Below are positions 11,640 through 22,514 of a DNA stretch of 64,000 bases, one piece after another; position 1 is the first letter of the stretch; each line of letters begins with the position of its first letter. Under the pieces are notes generated by a model, which did no database searches, was not told the DNA's origin, and saw only the letters and a list, made by a program, of their open reading frames with translations. Source of the DNA: Haematobia irritans (lineage: Eukaryota; Arthropoda; Insecta; Diptera; Muscidae); contig NC_134397.1 in the NCBI RefSeq assembly GCF_050003625.1, positions 273,724,070-273,788,069 on the forward strand, in the 5' to 3' direction. A program made the translations under genes and the position numbers.

Positions 11640-12795
11640 ACTATACATTTCCAAACAGTGGCAAAAAAAACTGTAATAACAAAAGAAATGATTCGGATGT
11701 CCAGTTTTTTTCGAAATCCACGTCGCAGTGCAACGATGCACAAAAAAGTTAGATTGGAAAGAGCCAATGAAGTGCTTCACTTGCACCAAATTGGTCATTT
11801 ACCAAATTTGGACAATGCAAAACCACAAAAAATATGGGAATTTTTGATGGGAAACTTTAATGTATACATCATGTAGGCCTGACATTGTACCAATGGATTA
11901 CCACTAGTCACCGTTGCACAAACAAGTTAGACTAGGAAAAGCCGAAAAGTTGCTTCACTGGGATGATATGGGCGGAATTTGGTTTATTCAGATTAGAAGC
12001 CATACCAAAATTGAGCAATTTGTGAAAAAACATAATGATCGGGATTATTTGACAAAGAGGTCAGCTGAAAATTTACATCTTCGTTTGGCCAAAAGAACTC
12101 AAGTGCCGCCGATGATAATGTGTGTTTGGGCCACTGTAACGGTCGATAGTCGTTCCGCAATAGTTTTCATCGACCGTGGGTACAAAAAACTGTCGTACAT
12201 TATCGGGAAATGGCTTAAAGACAGTGTTGAAGCTCTGAGAAGACAAACATTTTTGCCTCAGACCATGAACACTTCAAGAGGACTCAGTGCCATTGTACTC
12301 AACATACGTTAACTAAAAATGGCTTAAGAAGCAGGTTCCTCGCTTGATATCTACCGTACATTGGCCACTAACAAGTTGGCTGATAAGTCCCCGGTCTGAC
12401 ACATAGATGGCGTCGCTAGTATTAAATTCATATGATATTTATATAGTACCAACCTTCAAATGATTCGTGTCAAAATTTGACGTCCGTAAATCAATTAGCT
12501 TGTGAGATAGAGCGTCTTTTATGAAGCAACTTTTGTTATTGTGAAAAAAGGCAAAAAAGGAATTTCGTGTTTTGATAAAATACTGTTTTCTGAAGGGAAA
12601 AAATACGGAAGCTCTGTGCAAAATGGGAGCCGCGCGAGCTTATTGGAAGGTCGTTATAATCGTTGTATCGCTCTTGAAGGGAACTATGATGTTTTCGAAT
12701 TTTGACAAAAAAATGTGTTTTTCTTTGTTAGACCGGGGACTTGTTAGCCAACCTGTTAAATTCTCCGGATCTTATTTTGTGGGTTATTTTAGTTA
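11640..12795 (+). pseudogene. Tc1/mariner-type transposase relic
   Basis: The stretch 11914-12312 reads IEQFVKKHNDR, then KRSAENLHLRLAKRTQ, then a valine/tryptophan segment (MCVWATVTVDSRSAIVFIDRG). This is typical of the core of a Tc1/mariner catalytic domain near the second acidic residue. The N-terminal part (from about 11690) and the part after 12300 are in shifted frames. A KNGLRSRFLA.YLP segment precedes 12370 and an NSPDLILW-like segment follows 12756. The gene is broken by frameshifts and by the mariner insertion at 12371-12755, so it is inactive. No terminal repeats were found. Confidence 0.72.
12371..12755 (+). mobile_element. Internally deleted irritans-type mariner (MITE)
   Basis: The 385-bp element is flanked by TA on both sides. 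Ends are ACAAGTTGGCTGATAAGTCC at the left and its near-complement ending GCCAACCTGT at the right; both match the irritans mariner inverted repeat. Inside, a start-of-transposase segment (YCFLKGKNT-like) joins directly to the C-terminal end. About 900 bp of coding sequence is therefore missing and the copy can only be mobilised in trans. It sits inside the Tc1/mariner relic. Confidence 0.88.
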
Positions 12796-13184
12796 GGTAC
12801 AAAAAAAAAACAATGTGTCGATCATCTCAGTATCTTGCCTTTCTTGCCCACTGAAAAACGATTTTTAATTTCTGAGGAATGAAATTTTAAATAACCGAAA
12901 TTTTCTTTTAGCGCAAAAAAAAACAAGGACAACCCTTAGATCGGTTTGAAACATTTGGATTTATTGGCTCTTAATGACATATAACCAAGGGGAATTTGGT
13001 TTGTCTAAAATTTCGTTTCAGATTAAAGTATTTTTTCTTTGTGTGCACTATGTCATGGCTTTGTCGGCCGTTGGATGACCACAATTGGTGCCAAAGATAT
13101 CCACTTCGAACAAATCTAAATGTATTATAAAATTTAATGTTATTTCGAACATTTTTCTGATTTCGAATAAGGAAATTAAAAACA
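12796..13184. other. Spacer, nothing recognised
   Basis: AT-rich DNA between the mariner nest and the next DINE element. No gene-like feature is visible. Confidence 0.4.
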
Positions 13185-13381
13185 AACAAGTGTATACGGC
13201 CGTAAGTTCGGCCAGGCCGAAGCTTATGTACCCTCCATCATGGATTGCGTAGAAACTTCATCTAAACACTGCCATCCACAATCGAATTACTTAAGTGGCG
13301 GTAACGCTTGCCGATGGCATGGTAGTCCATACGTGGTATATATTAAATCAAAAAAGATCGATCCAATATGTATATAATTCA

Positions 13382-13800
13382 GTTTGACAAAGTAGACATA
13401 AAATTTTGACAAAATTTTCTACAGAAATAAAATTTTAACAAAATTTTCTATAGAAATAAAATGTTCACAAAATTTTCTATAGAAATAAAAATTTTGACAA
13501 AATTTTCTATAGAAAGAACATTTTGACAAAAATTTCTACAGAAATACAATTTTAACAAAATTTTCTATAGAAATAAACTTTTGACAAAATTTTCTATAGA
13601 AATAAAATCTTGGTAGATTATTTTTGGCTCGAGTGGCAACCATGAATTTGAACCGAATAAAATTTGAACAAAATTTTCTATAGAAATAAAATTTTGACAA
13701 AATTTTCTATAGAAGTAAAATTTTGATAATGATGACAATTTTATTATGAACCGAATAAAATTTTAACAAAATTTTCTCTAGAAATAAAATTTTGGTAGAT
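13382..13800. repeat. 29-bp minisatellite in DINE-A
   Basis: Repeats of AAAATTTTGACAAAATTTTC plus TATAGAAAT, with some units broken by a duplicated phrase GGTAGATTATTTTTGGCTC (about 13610 and 13795). The unit is the same as at 6560 but inverted. Confidence 0.85.
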
Positions 13801-13894
13801 TATTTTTGGCTCTAGTGGCAACCATGATTATGAACCGATATGGACCAATTTTTGTGTGATTGGACCAATTTTGGTATGGTTGTTAGCGACCATA

Positions 13895-15230
13895 TACTAA
13901 CACCACGTTCCTAATTTGAACCGGATCGGATGAATTTTGCTCCTCCAAGAGGCTCCGGAGGTCAAATCTGGAGAATGTTTTATATGGGGGCTATATATAA
14001 TTATGGACCGATGTGGACGAATTTTTGCAAGGTTGTTAGAGACCATATACCAATACCATGTACAAAATTTCAGCCGGATCGGATGCAATTTGCTCCTCTT
14101 TGAGTCTTCGCAAGCCAAATCTGGAGATCGGTTTATATGGGGTCTATACATAATTATGGACCGATGTGGACCAATTTTTGCATGGTTGTCAGAGACCATA
14201 TACCAACATCATGTACCAAATTTCTGCCGAATCGGATGAAATTTGCTTCTCTTTGAGGCTCCGCAAGCCAAATCTGGGGATCGGTTTATATGGGGGCTAT
14301 ATATAATTATGGACCGATGTGGACCAATTTTTGCATGATTGTTAGAGACCATATACCAACACCATGTACCAAATTTCAGCCGTATCGGATGAAATATGCT
14401 TCTCTTAAAGGCTCCACAAGCCAAATCTGGGGATCGGTTTATATAGGGGCTATATATAATTAAGGACCAATATGGACCAATTTTTGCATGGTTGTTAGAG
14501 ACCATATACCAACATCATGTACCAAATTTCAGCCGAATCGGATGAAATTTGCTTCTCTTTGAGGCTCCGCAAGCCAAATCTGGGGATCGGTTTATATGGG
14601 GGCTATATATAATTATGGACCGATGTGGACCAATTTTTGCATGGTTGTCAGAGACCATATACCAACATCATGTACCAAATTTCAGCCGAATCGGATGAAA
14701 TTTGCTTCTCTTTGAGGCTCCGCAAGCCAAATCTGGGGATCGGTTTATATGGGGGCTATATATAATTATGGACCGATGTGGACCAATTTTTGCATGATTG
14801 TTAGAGACCATATACCAACACCATGTACCAAATTTCAGCCGTATCGGATGAAATATGCTTATCTTAAAGGCTCCACAAGCCAAATCTGGGGATCGGTTTA
14901 TATAGGGGCTATATATAATTAAGGACCAATATGGACCAATTTTTGCATGGTTGTTAGAGACCATATACCAACATCATGTACCAAATTTCAGCCGGATCGG
15001 ATGAAATTTTCTTCTCTTTGAGGCTCCGCAAGCTAAATCTGGGGATCGGTTTATATGGGGGCTATATATAATTATGGACCGATATGAACCAATTTTTGCA
15101 TGGTTGTTAGAGACCATATACCAACACCATGTACCAAATTTCAGCCGGATCGGATGAAATATGCTTCTGTTAGAGGCTCCACAAGCCAAATCTAAGGGGC
15201 CCTTTATATGGGGGCTATACGTAAAAGTGG
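13895..15230 (+). repeat. 153-bp central tandem repeat array
   Basis: About nine units, each with TTATATGGGGGCTATATATA, a GGACCGATGTGGACC box and CCAAATTTCAGCCG. Two blocks starting near 14209 and 14668 are almost identical and lie 459 bp (three units) apart, so a three-unit block was duplicated recently. Open frames of about 100 codons on both strands follow from the period being a multiple of three. Confidence 0.88.
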
Positions 15231-15501
15231 ACCGATATGGCCCATTTTCAATACCATCCGACCTACATCGATAGCAACTACTTGTGCCAAGTTTCAAGTC
15301 GATAGCTTGTTTCGTTCGGAAGTTAGCGTGATTTCAACAGACGGACGGACGGACGGACGTACGGACATGCTTAGATCGACTCAGAATTTCACCACGACCC
15401 AGAATATATATACTTTATGGGGTCTTAGAGCAATATTTCGATGTGTTATAAACGGAATGACAATGTTAATATACCCCCATCCTATGATGGAGGGTATAAA
15501 A

Positions 15502-17587
15502 AGCATAAAAGTATGGAGTTAATAGCAATCATCCCATAGGTCAATATATGGACGTCTCAGGAAACAATTCATAGCCTGAAAGGGGTTAGAATTTCTCATA
15601 TTCACAATGTTTGCTACACCTATGTGCAAATAGCTCACAGACAAATGTGCAAATAGCTCGCATATAAAATAAAAATTAAACAGAAACTAAAAATCGAATT
15701 CAAGGGTGAAATATTCTATTCGTTTTTTTTTTGTATATTAAAGGGTTTCGTTTGACTTGAATTTCCATGAGAAATTATAAATAAATCAATTGTTTTTAAA
15801 ACGCCCTCGAAAATGACCTCTATTTTCTAATTGATTTCTAATTGATTTCTTAGAAAAATGTCTTAGAGCCATGTTATTTTAAATATTACGCTTTTCATAT
15901 ACGTCATAATAAAACATTTACTATGACACAGATATTTTTTAATAAAATAAAAACAAATCCAAAATTAAAAATTACATACACGTACACCTTGGCGTATGAA
16001 TATTATCCGTAACTTATACGCACCCCCTTCCACGCCATACCACTTAATACCCGGTATGTGTTGCGAATATGCAATGTCGTCTTTTTCATGTTTTCACAAT
16101 GAAATTTATAAAGAGACATGACCAAAAATGTGGTAACTATACACCTGTCTGGTTATTGGTGGCATTATACTGGGGGTTTTAATCCAGAACAAAGATTTGT
16201 GTTTAACATGCTGGTATGAACATGTTTCTCGGTAAATGCCAAACATTCCTGTTTCGAGATTACTGAGCATCGCCAAATATCAAAATACCGAACTCTTTAA
16301 AAATCTGTGATAATATGAGGAAATTTGTTCACACTATGTAAACCTAGGTGACTGTGAGGGTTGAGGCCATATCTTACACTTCCGGTGAGGCATGTCACAC
16401 ATAGATGTGTGGTGTGGTAAATAAAATCAACCTATGGTATCTACATATCAGTGGATGTGTGTTTCGGTGAGTCTTTGTATGATGATGTCAAAAGCCACCA
16501 AGCAAATGAATTGAATTCACTCAAATTGAATTCATTCCACTTCAATATTGAGTGACTGAGAGCGTTCAATGCAAATTACCATATTTAAATGTCACCGTTG
16601 TCATCGTCGTCAACCGGTGTGGCGTTAAATCCCTAGAGCTTTAATACCCATCAAAAATCTTAAATTGTTGCCCCAAAACAATCACTTCTACCGAATCCCA
16701 TCTAGCCCTACCCAAATCACTTTCCGTGCTACATTTGTATTATATGGATTAAGAGTATAAGAATGAAACGTAAACTGTCACTGAATGTAGCTTTAAAATA
16801 CATACATGCTCACACACGCACACATACACATACGTGAATCGTTAATAAAAAAACAGATAACATGGTACGCTATCCAAACCACATCCTCACATTCACATAT
16901 CCACACAGTGGCGAGGATATTCCCCAATGAAGGTAACACCTTTTTGCTGTTTGTCGTTTACATTCATTTAATACGCCTTTTTACACAATTGCAAGCAAGT
17001 TGTTTGGTTTTTGTTATTATTGTCGCTGCCATCATATCCTGACAGGAAGGATATGCCAGTGTTTTGTTGTGTTCATCTTTCGGTGATATTTAGTAAAGTA
17101 ACACAATTCATGACAAATCTGAGTGATCAACATTTTTTATGGAATTTTTTTCCCAGGATTCAAAAACATTTTTGGAAGCCCACACGAGTGGTGTTTGTAA
17201 TATCCCAAAAGTACTGGTTTATAATTGCTCAAGGCACAAATTCCACAGTTCAAAGAGAATTTCCATATTGACAACAGGTAGACCAGGTTATGGGCCGTGA
17301 TATTTTACTTGATTGACTGATCATTCAAGGTAACATTTACGTACAGCATGAACGGATATAAACAAGTGAGAAAAACCCACAACTTTTTTCTTATATGTGT
17401 TTTTTTTCAGACAAATAGTTTTTATAAGAAAAAAGTTTCATATAATCATACGTTCATTAGGAAAAATATATATTAAAAAATAGTAATTTATGTAATAAAA
17501 ATTAAACTTTGGAAAGAAAAATAAAAATAACAACCATAAAATAAAATTCTTCGTCGGTGTGAGTTACATGAAAATATATAAAATTTT
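15502..17587. other. Mostly non-repetitive DNA with a CA-rich tract
   Basis: This is one of the few stretches that look single-copy. A (CA)n-type tract lies near 16804-16835. No exon-like frame with motif support was found; it could be intron or intergenic sequence. Confidence 0.4.
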
Positions 17588-18357
17588 CAAGTAACTCAGG
17601 CAAATTGGATAAAAACTACGGTTTCTATAAGCCCAAAAAGTAAAATCGAGAGATCGGGCTAAACTAAAACATTGACCGATACTCACCATTTTCGGAGCGC
17701 CTCTGTATGGTCCTACAATACCTCAAGATTTCCAATTTCGGGCAAATTGGATAAAAACTACGGACTCTAGAAGTCGGTTTATATGGGGACTATATCAAAA
17801 CCTGGACCGATATAGCCCATCTTCGAACTTGACCTGCCTGCAGACAAAAGACGAGGTTTTGCAAAATTGCAGCACGATTGCTTCATTATTGAAGACTGTA
17901 GCGTGATTGCAACAGACAGACGAACATGGTTATATCGTCTTGGAATTTCTCCTTGATCAAGAATATATATACTTCATATAGTCGGAAATCGATATTTCGA
18001 TGTGTTACAAACGGAATGACATTCTATGGTGGTACCGTGGTACAATGGTTAGCATGCCCCCCTTGCATACACAAGGTCGTGGGTTCGATTCCTGCTTCGA
18101 CCGAACACCAAAAAAATTTTTAGCGGTGGATTATCCCACCTCAGTAATGCTGGTGACATTTCTGAGGGTTTCAAAACTTCTCTAAGTGGTTTCACTGCAA
18201 TGTGGAACGCCGTTCGGACTCGGCTATAAAAAGGAGGTCCCTTGTCATTGAGCTTAAAATGGAATCTGGCAGCACTCAGTGATAAAAGAGAAGTTCACCA
18301 ATGTGGTTAGGGCTGCCACCTAACCTAACCTAAACATGGTGGTGGGTATAAAAAGTG
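17588..18357 (+). mobile_element. DINE-C-like element tail, split by a SINE
   Basis: Contains the phrases AGGCAAATTGGATAAAAACT and CCGATATAGCCCATCTTCGA, a GACTGTAGCGTGATT box, ACAGACAGACG and TATATCGTCTTGGAATTTCT. It ends at GGTGGTGGGTATAAAAA, after the SINE at 18034-18335. The same order is seen unbroken at 52049-53170. Confidence 0.75.
18034..18335 (+). mobile_element. tRNA-derived SINE
   Basis: The 5' end is tRNA-like, with box-A-like GTGGTACAATGGTTAGCATG and box-B GGTTCGATTCC. The body includes GAACGCCGTTCGGACTCGGC and the 3' end is CTAACCTAACCTAAAC. An 8-bp direct repeat ATGGTGGT (18026-18033 and 18336-18343) flanks it. The same SINE is present at 56840-57174, where a 13-bp duplication fixes its ends. 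Confidence 0.88.
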
Positions 18358-19165
18358 CTCTGATAAAAATTGCGATTTCTAGAAGCTCAAGAAGTCAAAT
18401 CGAGAGATCGGTCCATCTGGCGGCTATACAAAATTATGGACCGATTCACGCCATAATGGACACACGTATTTGTGGGTTCAGAAAGCCTTTATATTCTCAA
18501 TTTAAAGCAAATCGAATTAAAATTTCGATTTCTGGAAATTAAATGGGACTAGACCAACACATGGACCACAATATTCAGCATCAAATGAGGACTATATCAG
18601 CACATCGGCTATTTGTGAATTTCATGTATATCGCATAAAAATTGCGATTTCTAGAAGCCCAAGATGTCAAAACGGGAAATCGGTCTATATACCAACAAAT
18701 GGTAGACAATATTCGGCACACCTATAGTTCATTTACATTTTGAACTAGAGGCAAATTGGATATAAAATGCGGTGTCTAGAAACCCAAGAATTCAAATCGG
18801 GAAATCGGCCTATATTGGGGATATACCAACAAATAGAACACAATATTCGCATATTTATTTGGACCTATATTTTATCTTAATTTTGAATTCCAGGCAAATC
18901 AGATATAGAATGCGGTGTCTAGAAGCCTAAGAAATCAAATCGAGAGATCGGTCTATATGGGAACTATGCTAAAACAGGGACCAATTCAGACCATATTGGA
19001 CACACTTATTTATGAACCTATAATAACTTTAGATTTCTGATTTCAGGAGATCGGTCTATATGGGGGGTTATACAAAAACATGGACGGATTCACATCATAT
19101 TCGGTACATCTATTTATGGACCACACATTCCTCCACCATGCAAATTCGATAAAATTTGTGGTGTC
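18358..19165 (+). repeat. DINE-C central tandem repeats
   Basis: About five diverged units of about 150 bp, each with TTTCTAGAAGCCCAAG-like, AAATCGGGAAATCGGTCTAT-like and GGACCGATTCA boxes. They follow the DINE-C end hairpin directly, so a second element or rearrangement is implied. Confidence 0.7.
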
Positions 19166-19608
19166 TGTTTTTTTTTTCTTATGAGGAAGTCAAGATGGAT
19201 TCATCATGGTATCCTTCGATTGATCAGTCTGTTGCAATTTTATGCCGTTAAAAATTCTCCCATATTAGGAATTTGAAATTTTTTCAATCACAGAACAGGA
19301 ATGGAAAATGCAGTACTATAGTACTTTTTTCAATACTTTTCCGGTTAGTACCGTAGTACCCTCCCAGAGAGAGATTTAGTACCTTTTGTGTAGACAATAG
19401 TTTTGACAAAATATTTTAATATTTTAAGAAAGCCTTTAACAAACTTATTTGCTAATAATCTTTTACAAATTTGGCAAAACAGACAAGTTCATGCGAGAAT
19501 AAAATCTCGATTTTGTAAAAGCCATAGTCAAAAACACCAATTTATTCAATTTCAAGAATGCTTTAGTCGAAAAAAGCACGCGTTTTTATATTACGCTTGC
19601 ACACGAAC

Positions 19609-22463
19609 TGTAATGCCACTTTGTAGTGTTATAAAACATTTTTAGGAAAAATGTCCTTTTTTGAGAATCCTGTCAGGAAACTCATTTTTGACAAACACCA
19701 AAAGCTAGGACTACAGGAGTCATCACAAAGGCTAGCTAGGCAGTCGGCTGGGGGGTTCTCGTCCTTCCTCAATGTTTGCCTGTTCAAACATTCCAATAAT
19801 AAATTTTAAGACTCCCTATTTTTTTAAATAGACTAAAAAATAATTAAAAGAAGAAAAATGGTCCGTGTTACTAAATTGTAACAAAAACAAAATACCCCAA
19901 TAAATTTAGTAACAAATGAGAAAATTTACAACAATTGGTATTGGCTTAATAACTTTATACAATGACGGATCCTAGATGTTTTTAGGATCACAATGCATAA
20001 TTTCCCCACCCTTCCTGAGTTTTACGTGCATGTACATTTTGTAAAACCCCCATGTTAAAATCTAAAACAAAATAACTATTTTATCATCACCATCATCTGT
20101 ATAGGAAAACTCAAAAATTAAGTTTAGAACTCCATATTTTCAAATATATACAATTTTGTTTATTTCAAATCATAATTATTAAATATAAATTTAAATCTAA
20201 ATAACAGAGAAATAAAAAAAATATGTGGCAAAACTTCAAAATAGAATACTTAAATGTTCAATTGGTTTTAAACCGTTAGATTTACGAACAGATGCAAAAA
20301 AAAAAATCAAATAAAGAAAATGATATCTTAGAAGGGAAAATAATTAAAGCCAGAAAAAATTGAATTAAAAATTTTAAATTTCTTGCATATTATTAAATAA
20401 TCTCGTATTGTGATTATTTCATTGAAACGATTAACATTTATTCTGTCATTATGTGTTTTACTTAATAATTAGTGTATCAAATACATGTCCCTAGATTTAG
20501 TAGGGTGAACACTGCCAGTATGCATGTGCGACAACAAAATCATTGAACACCGGTACAAAACTCCACGAAAAGAAATATGCAAAAAAATTAAAACACTTTC
20601 ACCAAGCCTAGCTCTCCAAATTTTCTAATCTTCTTTTACACTTTACACAGGTGGAAAGAATTTACAAAAAAACAATTCACTTACCCCAGAACATCTGCTG
20701 TCGATTGAAGAGGCCTTTTCAACGTCGTTTGATGCTGGGCTGCTTAACTTTTTTTGCTGTTGAGCCAAGATTAATGAAAAAATAGTGTTTATCATACAAG
20801 ATCACTAATAATTAATCTGGCTACTATTAGGGCTTTAATCACTTTACTTCGTTATGTTATTCAATATATGTTTTTTTTCTTTTTTTTTTTTTTTACACAA
20901 TTTTACTCACATTTTGCATTTTCTAGTTTAAAAAAATTTAATTCATTTAAATTTGTGTATAATATTTTCTTAATAAATTTTCCTGGACACTTCAGATATT
21001 TCAACATGATCAATTTGCACTTTCTCCATTTTGTTTTAAACTTTGTTGTTTTTATGTTTTTTTTTTTTTTTTCAATTTACAAATTATCAATCTTTCTTCC
21101 TTACTCTTCAAAGTCAAACCAAGACTGTAATGCCAAAACAAAAATGGAGATCATCAAAAGTGAAATGGACCATGTTCTTTCTGTCATTCTATCAATTTTT
21201 GCTTTACATATACTATTTGTTGTTGTTATTTTCGATAATGTTGCAATTTCTAAGAGGTGTAAATCAATGCAAAGATATCAAATGGTATCAAACATGTTAC
21301 AACGAATTATATTCCATATAAATGTGCATTATGATTGCAGCATGTTTGATCAATTGCAACATGGATATTAGGGTTTTACATTTTTAGTTTATGATTATGG
21401 AGATTAAGCAAAATTTTAATTAAGAAATTTTAGCATAGTTAGGAGGCTTAGCTCAAAATTTATGACAAAAATACTAATAAAATTGCCCTTCTCAATACTA
21501 GTTAATTATGTAGGATATAAAATTTATACTTATGCTGCAATGGCCTATATGGTAACGCAGGAAATTTAGCGGGATTCTGGCAAAATCGCAAAAAAAAAAT
21601 ATTTTCATTTGATGGAAATCAATTTAAGCCGGGAATTTCAGCAAATTTATATCGAAATTTAGAAGCAGAAGCTCGTTCACTTTTCTTGATGTAAATTTGC
21701 AATGATGTAAATGCCTTCGTTGGATGTTTTTGGTGTATATTTCGGGTTGTTTTCACCACGTGTTGCAGTACATGTATCTTTCTCCCCCAATGTTATGAGA
21801 ATTTCCCAACAAGAATCACAAGGTAGTTATGTCCTCATCCAATATGGACTAATCCAAAGCAAAAATCCTTCGGACAGAATCCGTCCAGAAATTTGGATGA
21901 AGTATTTCTAAAAATTATTTTTCTTATTAGGAAAATTTCATTCATACTTTCTTTTCTACTAAGCTTTACCTGTGATTTTATTATTCCCAGTCACTGCTGA
22001 TAATTGCTTAATAAATTTCAATTGACTTATGATCTCGAGTTGTCTCAAAAAAAAATAATTTAAAATTTACTTGAAAAATATTTCTTAAACTTCACGATTT
22101 GTCTTCGATGCGTTCGCTTCAGAATGTGAAAGAAAAAGGAAGTTTATTGAAATTAAACGAAGCAAGAAACCTATCAAGAGCGTAACTAGAAGGAGAGGCG
22201 TATATTTAACTGTCAAATTAATTGGAATATTCCATCGATAATTTAAGCTATCGATTATGCATTCAATCTAATCAAAAGGGTTGAAATAAATGATGCCAAA
22301 ACCAATTCAAAACAATTTTATTTCCATAAGCCAGTTTACCAAAGCCAAAATTTTTTGTGGATTTTTGAGAAATAAATATGAATTTTATGTATTATTAATT
22401 TATTTTGGATATTTCGGTGAAAAAATTTATCATGAAGGTCACGTCAAAAAAAAGTTCATTACA
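19609..22463 (-). repeat. 3' LTR (2,855 bp)
   Basis: On the plus strand it runs TGTAATGCC...CATTACA, with TGTAATG/CATTACA as a perfect 7-bp inverted end. It matches 28238-31092 base for base wherever I compared. Poly-T tracts (20871-20895, 21058-21072) create leucine/phenylalanine-rich frames on the antisense strand (20868-21371, 21043-21321) that I do not regard as genes. The polypurine tract expected beside it at 22464 and beyond is weak. Confidence 0.95.
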
Positions 22464-22514
22464 AAACCAAATAATTTTGGCTCCTTGAGCAACAGAATTA
22501 GTTGGAAAATAAAA

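Larger units (their letters stand above)
13185..15501 (+). mobile_element. DINE-A-like element, long complete copy
   Basis: Starts AACAAGTGTATACGGCCG with the TTCGGCCAGGCCGAA hairpin. It then has a 29-bp minisatellite (about 13382-13800), then about nine 153-bp units (about 13895-15230). The tail contains GTTAGCGTGATTTCAACAG, a GGAC tetramer tract, the TATATATACTTTATGGGG box and a terminal hairpin ATACCCCCAT...ATGGAGGGTAT. Tail and architecture resemble Drosophila DINE-1/DINE-TR1 Helitron relatives; that assignment is from memory. It encodes no transposase. Confidence 0.85.

Noticed and set aside
20868..21371. 167-codon plus-strand frame in the LTR, repeated at 29497-30000
   Set aside because: It starts in a poly-T run (poly-Phe), is antisense to the element, and appears twice only because the LTRs are identical. 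No motif was seen.
22464..22514. env gene after pol
   Set aside because: Only 51 bp separate the pol stop from the LTR, so there is no room for a third gene.
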